Shown here: positions 1 through 8,727 of the stretch, one piece after another
Numbering within the stretch: the first letter of the stretch is position 1
Layout of the letters: each line of letters begins with the position of its first letter
Source of the DNA: Roseiarcus sp050012775
GTDB lineage: Bacteria > Pseudomonadota > Alphaproteobacteria > Rhizobiales > Beijerinckiaceae
NCBI GenBank assembly: GCA_050012775.1
Contig: JBEKGN010000003.1
Location: 124,001-188,000 of the forward strand
Length of the DNA: 64,000 nucleotides
Direction: 5' to 3'
Notes under the pieces: model-generated
What the model was told of the DNA's origin: nothing
Seen by the model: the letters and a program-made list of their open reading frames with translations, nothing else
Database searches by the model: none
Made by a program: the position numbers and the translations under genes

Positions 1-186
1 GCGGCGAGAAGGAAATGCCCGCCGTTGGAGGGGGAGGCGGCGCGCCCTTTCAAACAGCGCGCCGCTCCAGTCGCGCTGCTCGGGAATATCGCCCGTGTTG
101 ATCCGATCCTCGGGCAGCGCAGTCAATGCCTCGATCTCGGCGCGCTGTTCGGGGGAGGGGCGGTCGGAAGTCGCTTTCTTCTTCAT
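1..186 (-). CDS. Antitoxin-like protein, N-terminal part (runs off left edge)
   Basis: An ATG at 186 on the minus strand opens a frame that stays open to the window edge (62 codons seen). It begins MKKKATSDRPSPEQRAEIEA and continues with LPEDRINTGDIPEQRDWSGA. An acidic, Pro-Glu-Asp rich stretch ending in a D-W-x-G-A motif is typical of the N-terminal part of small BrnA-like antitoxins that pair with RelE/BrnT-type toxins. The DNA-binding half would lie outside the window and no toxin gene is visible. The family assignment is from memory of the motif and could be wrong; that it is coding is supported by the normal N-terminus and composition. Confidence 0.45.
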   Translation of the reverse strand, partial: MKKKATSDRPSPEQRAEIEALTALPEDRINTGDIPEQRDWSGALFERARRLPLQRRAFPSRR

Positions 187-363
187 GTTAAAATATCGCG
201 ACGACATGGCAGGGCGTTCATGTAGACGCGGGCGCCGACCGCGTCCGGCGCAAAGCGCCTCGTTGCCCCGGTCTCGATGCGGCGGAAAGAGCGCGGCCAG
301 CGGCCGCGCCTACAATTCGCCCGGAAATTTCGCCCAAGTCGCTCAACCAATGCCACGCCTACG

Positions 364-1428
364 TCACGCCCCGCCCGGCGCGCCCAGCAGCAACGCGAGG
401 CCGAAGGCGAGCACCAGCAGCGCCGCCGCGAATTCGAAGCCGCGCGCCGCCAGCGCGACGCGCGAGTCGTCGCCGGCCGCCCAGCGCATGGCTATCGTCT
501 TGGCGAAGACGGCGGCCCAGGCGAGCGCGCCGGTCGTCAGCGCCGTGCCCAACGACATCGCGAAGGTCGCCGCGATCCCCGCCGCGAACAGCCCCTGCGC
601 CAGGGCGAAGACGAGAACGAGAATGGCGCCCGAACAGGGCCGCGACCCCGCCGCCGCGACGGTCGCCACGGCGCCGCGCCAGGAAAAGCCTTCGCCGAGC
701 GCCGCCGGATCGGGCGCGTGCGAATGGCCGCATTCGGCCGCTTCGATCGCCTCGTCGCCCGGCGCGTGGGCGCGAAACGAAGTTTCGCCGTTTCCGTTCG
801 CGCCGGGGCGCCAGGGCGCGCCCTCGTAGAGCGTTCCGCCGGCGATCGTCGCGTGGCGGTGGAATCGCGCCCGCAGCGCCGCGAGGAGCGCGCGCCCCTT
901 GGTCCAGACGAGCCAGGCGCCGATGGCGACGATGCCGCCGTAGCTCGCCAGCGCGAGCCAGTCGGCGGCGCTGTTCATCTGCGAGGACGTGGCGTTGAAG
1001 GCCAGCGCGGCGATTCCGACCAGCGCGACCGCGATCAGGCCCTGCAGCAGGGCGGCGAGAAAGGCCAGGACGACCCCGCGCCGGAGCGCGCGATCGTTGG
1101 CCATCATGTAGGAGGCGATCACCGCCTTGCCGTGTCCCGGTCCCGCGGCGTGGAAAACGCCATAGGCGAAACCGAGGCCGACGAGGCCCCAGAGAGCGGC
1201 CGGGTCGCCGTGCAGCGCCTTCACATGCGCGGCGATGAGATGGGTGAGTTGGGACTGCTCGGCGAGCAGCCATCCCGTCAGGCCGCCGCTCGCCCCGCCG
1301 CCGCCTTCGCCGCCGCCGACCGCGAAGGGCCGCGAGGCGAGCTGCGCGAGCGCCGGCGCCGCGCCGGAGGCGAGGAGCGCCAGACCTAGGCCGGCGCGAA
1401 GGGGGAGGGCGCGAAGATTGGGTTTCAC
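364..1428 (-). CDS. Nickel/cobalt transporter, NicO/RcnA-like permease
   Basis: A 354-residue inner-membrane protein. After a hydrophobic signal-like N-terminus come about six membrane segments. The strongest motif is HAAGPGHGKA in the first half, the His-rich signature of the NicO (HoxN/RcnA-like) family that binds Ni2+ or Co2+. A cytoplasmic loop carries a CGHSH cluster, and SRPCSGAILVLVFALAQG forms a second conserved transmembrane motif. The GTG start at 1428 overlaps the stop of the upstream DUF1007 gene in a GTGA arrangement, so the two are translationally coupled. NicO permeases next to DUF1007 periplasmic proteins form a common pair (COG2215/COG3683). Direction of transport (uptake or efflux) and metal cannot be read from sequence. 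Confidence 0.87.
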   Translation of the reverse strand: MKPNLRALPLRAGLGLALLASGAAPALAQLASRPFAVGGGEGGGGASGGLTGWLLAEQSQLTHLIAAHVKALHGDPAALWGLVGLGFAYGVFHAAGPGHGKAVIASYMMANDRALRRGVVLAFLAALLQGLIAVALVGIAALAFNATSSQMNSAADWLALASYGGIVAIGAWLVWTKGRALLAALRARFHRHATIAGGTLYEGAPWRPGANGNGETSFRAHAPGDEAIEAAECGHSHAPDPAALGEGFSWRGAVATVAAAGSRPCSGAILVLVFALAQGLFAAGIAATFAMSLGTALTTGALAWAAVFAKTIAMRWAAGDDSRVALAARGFEFAAALLVLAFGLALLLGAPGGA

Positions 1429-2105
1429 GGGCAGGCGACGATCGCGCGGCTGGCCATCTTGAAGCCGAAATTCGCGCCCGGCGCGAGATTGGTGAAAAAG
1501 GATTCGTCGAGCTTCTGCTTCTCCTCGCTCTCCAGCGGCTTGGGCTTGGCGATGGAGGCGGAGCAGCCGGCCGGCGGCGAAACGAGCGCGATCGCGTCCT
1601 TGTCGTCGAATTCGAAATCGATGAAATATTCGGGATCGGCGACCAGCAGCGACATATATCGGCCCGGCGGCGTCGGCGTCTTCAGGGGAAGGACGACATG
1701 AAACGCCACGAGATGGTCGGGGCGCTCCTCCATCCAATATTCGGTGACGTTGCCGAATTCCACCGCCTTGCCGCCGATCTTGAGCGTGGTGAAATAGCCG
1801 ATTTCGGCGAGGCCGCCGGCGTTCTCCTGGGCCAGCGGCGCGAAGGTCTCGCGCTTGACGAGTTCGCCCGGCTTGGCGAGGCCCTGGGTGGCGAAGGACG
1901 AATACATTTCGTCGAAAACCCAGTCGTGCACGACCGAGGCGACCTTGCCGTCGGGGGAAAAGGCGATCTGGCTGCGCACCGTCACCCAGACGTGGGGATG
2001 GGCGCTGGCGAGCGTCGGCGCCGCCAAGGCGATGAGCGCGCCGATCAGGGCGGCCGCGCCGCGTCTCGCGCGTCTCACCAACGCAAACGTCAATTCCCGG
2101 CCCAT
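1425..2105 (-). CDS. DUF1007 family periplasmic protein, partner of NicO permease
   Basis: A 226-residue exported protein. A cleavable signal peptide ends at about residue 35 (TLASAHPHVW), leaving HPHVWV as the mature N-terminus, a possible metal ligand set common in DUF1007 proteins. The mature part shows the family pattern with D-W-x-F-D-E near residue 62 and a C-terminal region rich in charged and aromatic residues. The start at 2105 was chosen because it gives a proper n-region (MGRELTFALVRRARR) and a signal peptide; the open frame upstream to 3869 is only antisense shadow of other genes. It overlaps the following NicO gene by 4 bp. A periplasmic accessory or metal-delivery role is inferred from context. 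Confidence 0.83.
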   Translation of the reverse strand: MGRELTFALVRRARRGAAALIGALIALAAPTLASAHPHVWVTVRSQIAFSPDGKVASVVHDWVFDEMYSSFATQGLAKPGELVKRETFAPLAQENAGGLAEIGYFTTLKIGGKAVEFGNVTEYWMEERPDHLVAFHVVLPLKTPTPPGRYMSLLVADPEYFIDFEFDDKDAIALVSPPAGCSASIAKPKPLESEEKQKLDESFFTNLAPGANFGFKMASRAIVACP

Positions 2106-2213
2106 CCGAATCGAAAGCCCACTACGAAGGCGCCCCGTCTGCCGGCAAAGTGAGGCGTCACGATGGCCGGATGAGTTTAGCCTTTCTTTAGGCAAAGCGC
2201 GCATTTTGACGCA

Positions 2214-3152
2214 ATGGCGCGTTGCGTATGGCCAAAAGCGTTGGGCGTCTTCGCCCTGCTGTCCCTCGGCGGCTGCGGCTGGTTCGAGCGCGCGGAGCGT
2301 CCGATCTGGCGCACGCAGGCCGAAAACCTCTGCCTGTCGCGCGGGCTGGTCAAGCCGTCCGCCTATCTCGAGCCGCGGCCCGAAATCGACGGCCCCGGCA
2401 TTTGCGGCATGACCCATCCCTTCAAGGTGTCGGCGCTCGCCGACGGGACGGTGAGCGTCGACAAGGCGGTGACGATGGATTGCTCGATGATCCCGGCGCT
2501 GGAGGGCTGGCTCGCGGAGGTCGTGCAACCGATCGCCCAGGCGCGCTTCGCGCAAAACGTCGTCGGCCTCGAGGCCTTCGGCGCCTACAGCTGCCGCGGC
2601 GTCGATAATGTCCCGGGCGCGCAATTGTCGGAACACGCCTTCGGCAACGCCATCGACGTCGCCGGCTTCAAGCTGGCGGACGGACGCGAGATCAGCGTCG
2701 TGCGCGACTGGAAGAAGGCCGACAGCCAGGAATCGGCGTTCCTGCACGAGATCCACGCCGGCGCCTGCCAGCGCTTCACCACCGTGCTCGGCCCCGGCGC
2801 CGACGTGTTCCATTACAACCATTTCCATCTCGATCTGGCGATGCACGGCGCGACCGACGCCGGACCGCGCCGCTATTGCCGGCCGCAGCCGCCGCCGGAC
2901 CTCATGCCGGCGCCGGGCCGGCCCGACGGCCTGCCCCCGGCGCCCGACCTCGAAGAGCCCATGGACATCGCCCACGCGGCGCCGCGCCCGAGCTCCAGCC
3001 CGCTTGTCCTGCAGGGTCCCTCCGGCGCCCTGCCGCCGCCGCTGCAAGCCTTCGACGACCGCCCGGCGCCGCCGCCGATCCTGCCGGCCGAGAATGGCGC
3101 GCCGATCGATGCCGGGCCGACTTCGTCGATCCCGCTCTCGCGCGACGACTGA
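2214..3152 (+). CDS. Extensin-like lipoprotein (putative peptidoglycan D,D-peptidase fold)
   Basis: A 312-residue protein of the extensin-like C-terminal family. The N-terminus has a lipobox (LSLGGCGW, Cys about residue 20), so it is probably a lipoprotein. The conserved core runs to about residue 220 and includes SEHAFGNAIDVAGF (about 140-153) and HYNHFHLDLAMHG (about 200-212). S-x-H...D and H-x-H are zinc-ligand motifs resembling M15 D,D-carboxypeptidases. A Pro-rich low-complexity tail follows. Rhizobial relatives are assumed to act on peptidoglycan in the periplasm; that activity is inferred. It is divergent from the DUF1007-NicO pair with about 108 bp between starts. Confidence 0.85.
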   Translation: MARCVWPKALGVFALLSLGGCGWFERAERPIWRTQAENLCLSRGLVKPSAYLEPRPEIDGPGICGMTHPFKVSALADGTVSVDKAVTMDCSMIPALEGWLAEVVQPIAQARFAQNVVGLEAFGAYSCRGVDNVPGAQLSEHAFGNAIDVAGFKLADGREISVVRDWKKADSQESAFLHEIHAGACQRFTTVLGPGADVFHYNHFHLDLAMHGATDAGPRRYCRPQPPPDLMPAPGRPDGLPPAPDLEEPMDIAHAAPRPSSSPLVLQGPSGALPPPLQAFDDRPAPPPILPAENGAPIDAGPTSSIPLSRDD

Positions 3153-3160
3153 GAGAAAAG

Positions 3161-3958
3161 TCAATCCACCGCCGAAGTCGCGCCGCGAAACGTGAACCCC
3201 GGCGCCCGCTTGGCGGCGAAGGCGGCGCGGCCTTCGGCAAAATCCTCGCCGAGCGCGGCGTCCTCGACCGCGGCGCGAAACGCCGGACTCTCCGCGGCCA
3301 TGCCGCGCGCGATCGCGTCGACGGCGCGTTTGGCGCCGCGGATCGACTTTTGGCTCAATCGGGAGAGTTCCGCGGCGTAGGCGCTGACGTGTCCTTGCAG
3401 CGCGTCGGCGGCGACGAGCCGGTCGACGAGGCCGATTCTCAGCGCCTCGGCGGGCTCGACGCGCCGGCCGCTGAACAACAAATCCTTGGCGCGCGCGGAG
3501 CCGACGAGTTCGACCAGCCGTCGCGTCTCGACATGGCCGTAGAGCAGGCCGAGCTTGGCCGGGGTGATCGCGAGATAGGCGTCCTCGGCGCAAAACCTCA
3601 GGTCGCAACAGATCGCGATCGCGAGCCCGCCGCCGACCGCGACGCCGCTCAGCGCGGCGATGGTGGGCCGATCGAGGGCGGCGAGCGCCGCGAGGCCGTG
3701 CTGGATCGCGTCGACGTATTCGCGCGTCGCAGCCGCGTCGCGATAGACCTCGGGAAATTCCGAGATGTCCGCGCCGGCGCAGAAATGGCCGCCGGCGCCG
3801 TCGACGACGACGACCAGCGCCTCGGAGCGCGCTTCGATTCTCGCGCAAACGCCGGGCAAGGCGCCCCACATCGCGCGCGAGGCCGCGTTGCGGCGCGCCG
3901 GGCTGTTGAGGCGAATGCGCGCCAGCGGCGCGTCGATGATCAATTCAATTTCGCTCAT
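3161..3958 (-). CDS. Enoyl-CoA hydratase/isomerase (crotonase) superfamily protein
   Basis: A 265-residue crotonase-fold protein. The first oxyanion-hole loop reads GGHFCAGADISEF (about 54-66) and the second GVAVGGGLAIAICCDLRF (about 105-122). It normally acts on CoA thioesters in the cytoplasm. The Glu of classical enoyl-CoA hydratase in GGGCELA is replaced by Ala (GGGLAIA), and the second Glu position (PEILLG in the rat enzyme) reads PAKLGL. It therefore probably does not use the canonical two-Glu hydration mechanism, and the true reaction is unknown. It is convergent with the extensin gene (8 bp between stops) and divergent from the purine-degradation genes. Confidence 0.85.
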   Translation of the reverse strand: MSEIELIIDAPLARIRLNSPARRNAASRAMWGALPGVCARIEARSEALVVVVDGAGGHFCAGADISEFPEVYRDAAATREYVDAIQHGLAALAALDRPTIAALSGVAVGGGLAIAICCDLRFCAEDAYLAITPAKLGLLYGHVETRRLVELVGSARAKDLLFSGRRVEPAEALRIGLVDRLVAADALQGHVSAYAAELSRLSQKSIRGAKRAVDAIARGMAAESPAFRAAVEDAALGEDFAEGRAAFAAKRAPGFTFRGATSAVD

Positions 3959-4094
3959 GCCGGGAATGCCGAAGTTTTGCTAGAGACCTTCATGCTTTTG
4001 ACGCAAAAGGCGCTCTGGAGCAAACTGCCGGCTTGCCGTATGCGATCATGCACGCGTCTTCACGCCCCGACGAGGAAGGGAAAGAGGGAACCGC

Positions 4095-5510
4095 ATGAGC
4101 GACAACTATCCGCGCGACATGGTCGGCTACGGCCGCACGCCGCCCTACGCGGATTGGCCGGGGGACGCGCGGGTCGCGCTGCAATTCGTCATCAATTACG
4201 AGGAAGGCGGCGAAAACAACATTCTGCACGGCGACGCCGCCTCGGAGGCGTTCTTGTCCGAAATCATCGGCGCGACGCCCTGGCCCGGGCAGCGCCATAT
4301 GAACATGGAATCGATCTACGAATACGGCGCGCGCGCGGGATTCTGGCGCTTGCATCGCCTGTTCACCGAGCGCGACGCGCCGGTGACGGTGTTCGCCGTC
4401 GCGACCGCGATGGCGCGCAACCCGCAAGCGGTCGCGGCGATGAACGAAGCGGGCTGGGAGATCGCCACCCACGGCTACAAGTGGATCGATTATCGCGATG
4501 CGCCCGCCGAAACGGAAGCGCGCCACATCGCCGACGCCGTCGCAATCCACGCCATGGTCGCCGGCGCGCGGCCGCTCGGCTTCTACCAGGGGCGCTCGTC
4601 GATCAACACCATCCCGCTCGGCTGCGCGGAGGGCGGGTTCCTCTATTGCGCCGACGCTTATGCCGACGATCTGCCCTATTGGATCGAGGGGCCGAAGGGC
4701 CCGCAGTTGATCGTGCCCTACACGCTCGATTCCAACGACATGCGCTTCGCCGCCGCGCAGGGCTTCAATTCCGGCGATCAGTTCTTCTGCTATCTCAAGG
4801 ATTCCTTCGACACGCTCTACGCCGAGGGCGCCGTCGCGCCGAAGATGCTGTCGATCGGCCTGCACTGCCGGCTCGTCGGGCGACCGGGCCGCGCCGCTTC
4901 GCTCGCGCGCTTTCTCGATTATGTCGCCGGCCACGACAAAGTGTGGATCGCCACAAGGCTCGATATCGCGCGCCACTGGATCCGCAGGCATCCGCCGGCG
5001 GGCGGCTGGAAGCCGTCGCGCATGTCGCGCGCGCTGTTCGTCGAGCGCTTCGGCGGCGTCTACGAGCATTCGCGCTGGGTCGCCGAAGCGGCCTACGATT
5101 CCGGCCTCGGCGCGAGCGAGGACAACGCCGAAGGCCTCGCGCGGGCGATGGCGCGGGCGATGGCCGGGGGCGGCGAGGCCGCCAAGCGCGCGCTGATCGC
5201 GGCCCATCCCGATCTCGCGGGCAAGCTCGCGCTCGCCAGGACGCTCACCGCGGACTCGACGCAGGAGCAGCGAAGCGCCGGCCTCGACCGCCTGAGCCCG
5301 GAGGAACTCGCGCGCTTCACCGCGCTCAACGCCGCCTATCGCGCGCGCTTCGGCTTTCCCTTCGTCATGGCGGTGAAGGGCAAGACCAAGCAGGACATTC
5401 TCGCCGCCTTCGAGCGCCGGCTCGCTCACGAGGCGCCAAGCGAGTTCGCCGCGGCGCTCGCCGAGATCGATTCGATCGCCCTGCTGCGGATCAAGGAGAT
5501 CATGCCGTGA
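4095..5510 (+). CDS. puuE: Bifunctional allantoinase PuuE / OHCU decarboxylase
   Basis: A 471-residue fusion of two ureide-pathway enzymes. Residues 1 to about 300 are a PuuE-type allantoinase of the polysaccharide-deacetylase fold (FVINYEEGGENN at 31-42, THGYKWIDYRDAP at 125-137), which hydrolyses allantoin to allantoate without the metal amidohydrolase fold. Residues about 310-471 are 2-oxo-4-hydroxy-4-carboxy-5-ureidoimidazoline decarboxylase (FGGVYEHSRWVAE, then HPDLAGKLA and a C-terminal motif ending ALLRIKEIMP), which makes S-allantoin. The fused protein would catalyse two near-consecutive steps of urate breakdown. The start has a strong purine-rich leader (GAGGAAGGGAAAGAGG). Its stop overlaps the guanine deaminase start, so the two genes form an operon. 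Confidence 0.93.
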   Translation: MSDNYPRDMVGYGRTPPYADWPGDARVALQFVINYEEGGENNILHGDAASEAFLSEIIGATPWPGQRHMNMESIYEYGARAGFWRLHRLFTERDAPVTVFAVATAMARNPQAVAAMNEAGWEIATHGYKWIDYRDAPAETEARHIADAVAIHAMVAGARPLGFYQGRSSINTIPLGCAEGGFLYCADAYADDLPYWIEGPKGPQLIVPYTLDSNDMRFAAAQGFNSGDQFFCYLKDSFDTLYAEGAVAPKMLSIGLHCRLVGRPGRAASLARFLDYVAGHDKVWIATRLDIARHWIRRHPPAGGWKPSRMSRALFVERFGGVYEHSRWVAEAAYDSGLGASEDNAEGLARAMARAMAGGGEAAKRALIAAHPDLAGKLALARTLTADSTQEQRSAGLDRLSPEELARFTALNAAYRARFGFPFVMAVKGKTKQDILAAFERRLAHEAPSEFAAALAEIDSIALLRIKEIMP

Positions 5511-6820
5511 CGGCAAGCACGCGCGTCGTTCGCGGCCGCATCTTGAGCTTTCGCGACGACCCCAGGCTGGTGGGCGAGCGCGCGCATCGGCTGATCGAAG
5601 ACGGCGCCGTCAGAATCGAGAACGGCGAAATCGCCGCGGTGGGCGAGGCGCGCGCGATCCTGGCGCGCGCGCCGCCGGGCGCCGCGATCGACGACCACTC
5701 GGGCAAGCTCGTCATGCCCGGCTTCATCGACACGCATATCCATTATCCCCAGACCCGCGTCATCGGCTCCTACGGCGCGCAGCTGCTCGACTGGCTGCGC
5801 AAATACACCTTCGTCGAAGAGCAGAAGTTCAGCGATCCCGGCCACTGCGAGACGATAGCGCGCTTCTTCCTCGACGAATTGTTCCGCCAGGGAACGACGA
5901 CGGCTTGCGTCTATTGCACCGTCCATCCCGAATCGGTCGACGCGTTCTTCGCCGAGAGCGAAAGGCGCGGCGTCCGCATGATCGCGGGCAAGGTGATGAT
6001 GGACCGCAACGCGCCCGCGGCGCTCTGCGACACGCCGCAGCGCGGCTACGACGAAAGCAAGGCGTTGATGGCGCGCTGGCGCGGACGCGGGCGGCTCGAT
6101 TACGCCATCACGCCGCGCTTCGCCGTCACCTCGAGTGAGGCGCAACTCGAGGCCGCCGGCGCGCTGGCGCGCGAGAGCCCCGGCGTCTATGTGCAGACGC
6201 ACCTCAGCGAAAATTTCGCCGAGATCGCCTTCGTCAAGCGGCAGTTTCCCTGGGCCAAGACCTATCTCGACGTTTACGCGCGCTATCAGCTCCTCGGCTC
6301 GCGATCGATCTTCGGCCATTGCCTTCATCTCGAGGAATCCGAGGTCGCCGCGCTGGCGCGCAGCCATTGCGTCGCCGCCTTCTGCCCGACCTCGAACCTG
6401 TTCCTCGGCTCCGGCCTGTTCGACAAGAAGCGGCTCGACGACGCCGGCGTTCGCGTCGCGCTCGCCACCGACGTCGGCGGCGGCACCAGCTACTCCATGC
6501 TGCAGACCGCCAACGAGGCCTACAAGGTCCTGCAAATGAACGGCCAGTCCTGGCCCGCGACGCAGGCCTTCTATCAAATGACGCTCGGCAACGCCCGCGC
6601 GCTCGGCCTGCAAAGCCGCATCGGTTCGATCGAGCCAACCCGCGAGGCCGATCTCGTGGTGCTCGACTCGCGCGCGACGCCGGCGATGGCCCATCGCATG
6701 GAGGCGGTCGAGGGCGATCTCAGCGAGGAGCTGTTCGTGCTGATGACGATGGGGGATGATCGGGCGGTGAGCGAGACTTATGTGGGGGGAAGGGCGGTGA
6801 AGGCGGGGGTCGCAAGCTGA
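5507..6820 (+). CDS. guaD: Guanine deaminase
   Basis: A 437-residue amidohydrolase converting guanine to xanthine plus ammonia. The N-terminal metal site PGFIDTHIHYPQ (HxH at about 77 and 79) is the guanine deaminase version of the motif. Further metal and active-site motifs are THLSEN, GHCLHL and ATDVGGGTSYSM. The GTG start at 5507 overlaps the stop of puuE (GTGA), implying translational coupling; the open frame further upstream is shadow. With the preceding fusion this gives the entry step and the late ureide steps of purine catabolism. The middle steps (xanthine dehydrogenase, uricase, HIU hydrolase) are not in the window. Confidence 0.93.
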   Translation: MTASTRVVRGRILSFRDDPRLVGERAHRLIEDGAVRIENGEIAAVGEARAILARAPPGAAIDDHSGKLVMPGFIDTHIHYPQTRVIGSYGAQLLDWLRKYTFVEEQKFSDPGHCETIARFFLDELFRQGTTTACVYCTVHPESVDAFFAESERRGVRMIAGKVMMDRNAPAALCDTPQRGYDESKALMARWRGRGRLDYAITPRFAVTSSEAQLEAAGALARESPGVYVQTHLSENFAEIAFVKRQFPWAKTYLDVYARYQLLGSRSIFGHCLHLEESEVAALARSHCVAAFCPTSNLFLGSGLFDKKRLDDAGVRVALATDVGGGTSYSMLQTANEAYKVLQMNGQSWPATQAFYQMTLGNARALGLQSRIGSIEPTREADLVVLDSRATPAMAHRMEAVEGDLSEELFVLMTMGDDRAVSETYVGGRAVKAGVAS

Positions 6821-6936
6821 AAGCGGGCGCGACAAATAGGGAAATATGCGCCTGCCGCCGTAATGGCGTCATCGTAATGGTAAATCCTTCGTCGTAGCTT
6901 GCGGAGCGAAAGAGGCGTCGAAGAGCTCAGGACACG

Positions 6937-8364
6937 ATGACAAAGCGTCTCAGCAAAGAGCGGTTTGATCTATTCGCGATCGGCACTCGCCTGTCACCCA
7001 CGCAGCTCCTCGCAGAAGAGCTGTCCTACTGGTCTGATCTGGATGAAAACGTCATAGGGATCGTTTTTCGTGATCGGACAGACGACGACTTTGGTTGGGC
7101 TCTTTTGGTGCGGGACCGTCTTGGTCGGTTCCGAGGCGTAGACCTCGATGTCAGTTTAAAAAGCGAGCGTCGGGCCGAGGTCGGTCTCAGGGTGAAGATC
7201 GCGGACGTGAGCAGGACCGCCGATCTGGCGGACCTCGGCGTTCAAGGTGACGAGACCAACACGGCGGTCGACCTGCTGACGGTGCTCCCCGGCACGCGAC
7301 CCGATCAGTTGCACCCGTACTTCGTCGAATTGCTCGAGCGGCCGGGGCGAGCGCCCGCTCGGGCGGTGTTGCGCGAGATCGGCCCATGGCTGACCGCGGC
7401 CGACCCGCATTTCGTGAAGGAGTTCCAACGGCACCAGTTCGATCAGCGACTTTGGGAGTTGTATCTTTGGGCCGCCTTCCGGGAGGGCGGCTACGACGTG
7501 GCTCACCGAGAGGCCCCTGACTTCCGCGTTAGCGCTCCAGGCACCGCATTCGGGGTCGAGGCGACAACCGTGGCGCCGTCGAAGGACGGCGTGCTGGCGC
7601 AACACCCCAATCCGCAAACCCCAGAAGAGCTTGCCGCCTTCCTCGCCGACTACATGCCGATCAAGTACGGCAACTCCCTCACAAAGAAGCTCAACCGGCG
7701 GTCTGCCGCCGGCAAGGCGTATTGGGAAGAGGACGAGGTCGCCGGATTGCCTTTCGTAATCGCGCTGGCCGATTTCCACAAACCCGCCTCCGAGGATGAA
7801 CCTGGTTCGATGACCTACACCCAGTCGGCGATCTGGCCTTACCTGTACGGGTTCACAACCGATTGGGAAATGGTGGACGGAAAACTTGTGATCACCAAGC
7901 GGGACCTCGCGAGCCATACCTTCAAAGGGAAGACGATCGAGTCCGGCTTCTTCAGCCTGCCCGGTGCCGAGAACGTGTCGGCGGTCCTGTTCTCGAATGC
8001 CGGCACGCTGGCGAAGTTTGATCGAATGGGGGTCCTCGCCGGCTACCGCCCGCCGAACCACCGCTATTTGCGCGCGGGTTTTCGATACGATCCGGACCCG
8101 AACGCCTACATGGGTAAGTGGTTCGTCGAAGAGATAGGGACTGCGGGCTATTCCGAGGGATGGGCAGACGAGCTGCAGGTGTTCCACAATCCCAGGGCCC
8201 TGCGCCCACTTCCGAGCGAATGCTTCGGCCCTCTGAACCAGCACTTTTTTGTAGACGGACAGATGGTGACATATTGCGGCACCAACGCGGTCCTGTCGTC
8301 TTACACTATGATCTTGCAGATGACGGGTAGCGACGACGGGGGAGCAAAGGCCGCGAGTTTTTAA
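6937..8364 (+). CDS. Unknown protein with possible PD-(D/E)XK nuclease-like core
   Basis: A 475-residue protein I do not recognise. Residues 165-212 contain RLWELYLWAAFREGGYDV, then APDFRV, then FGVEATT. This gives E174 on a helix, D195 in a P-D-F turn and E208 in a V-E-A-T strand: the layout of a PD-(D/E)XK nuclease core in which the usual Lys is replaced by Thr210. The first 150 residues and the C-terminal 250 residues have no motif I can name; no membrane segment or signal peptide is evident. Codon use is more mixed than in neighbours (CGG, GGG, TCA and AT-ending codons are common), suggesting acquisition. A defence or DNA-processing role is speculative. Confidence 0.75.
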   Translation: MTKRLSKERFDLFAIGTRLSPTQLLAEELSYWSDLDENVIGIVFRDRTDDDFGWALLVRDRLGRFRGVDLDVSLKSERRAEVGLRVKIADVSRTADLADLGVQGDETNTAVDLLTVLPGTRPDQLHPYFVELLERPGRAPARAVLREIGPWLTAADPHFVKEFQRHQFDQRLWELYLWAAFREGGYDVAHREAPDFRVSAPGTAFGVEATTVAPSKDGVLAQHPNPQTPEELAAFLADYMPIKYGNSLTKKLNRRSAAGKAYWEEDEVAGLPFVIALADFHKPASEDEPGSMTYTQSAIWPYLYGFTTDWEMVDGKLVITKRDLASHTFKGKTIESGFFSLPGAENVSAVLFSNAGTLAKFDRMGVLAGYRPPNHRYLRAGFRYDPDPNAYMGKWFVEEIGTAGYSEGWADELQVFHNPRALRPLPSECFGPLNQHFFVDGQMVTYCGTNAVLSSYTMILQMTGSDDGGAKAASF

Positions 8365-8660
8365 TTACGGTGTCGTCATGCGAAATGCTATTAATCCACG
8401 CCGCCTTCTGCTAGCAGTTCCGTCAGTCGGTCCCGCCGACCCACCGCGCCGTCGGCCTCAAGGCGGCCAAGACATCCGAGCCGAAGGGCTGTCAAGGGCG
8501 CGCTCATAGGGCGTCGAGAGACGCCCGTCTTTCGACAGGCTATGCGCGCGCCGCCGCAGGCGGGCTTCGCCCCTTGACAGCCCTTCGGCTTCGGAGGGAA
8601 GAGGCTTCCATCGGACGAATGCTTCGCATTCGCCTTGAGAGCTCGACGGCGCTCCCCGCC
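8352..8660. repeat. Intergenic repeat module, copy A1 (fills 8365-8727)
   Basis: Most of this gene-free stretch is homologous to 9841-10080. It starts with a GTTTTT..TTACGG block overlapping the stop of the preceding gene and includes CGCCGACCCACCGCGCCGTC at 8434-8453. It then has a long imperfect inverted repeat (left arm about 8476-8497, right arm about 8571-8594; revcomp of one another with one indel) and ends with GACGGCGCTC near 8645. A separate perfect hairpin with 7-bp stem and 3-nt loop lies at 8616-8632. No protein-coding potential was recognised. The rest, 8661-8727, is the leader of the next gene. Confidence 0.7.
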
Positions 8661-8727
8661 AAGCCGGCGCCGCCAATGATGCAATGCGTATCCTTTCCCC
8701 GCAATCGCGCCCTGGAGGCAGTGCGTC

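Noticed and set aside
277..1389. Long open frame on the plus strand antisense to the NicO gene
   Set aside because: Arg/Gly-rich composition of a GC-rich shadow frame; the minus-strand permease has clear family motifs.
2106..3869. Upstream half of a long minus-strand frame leading into DUF1007
   Set aside because: Covers extensin and crotonase genes in wrong frames and has Arg-rich shadow composition; a proper signal-peptide start lies at 2105.
2876..5506. Long plus-strand frame leading into guanine deaminase
   Set aside because: It is antisense or out of frame to the crotonase and allantoinase genes; GTG at 5507 is the coupled start.
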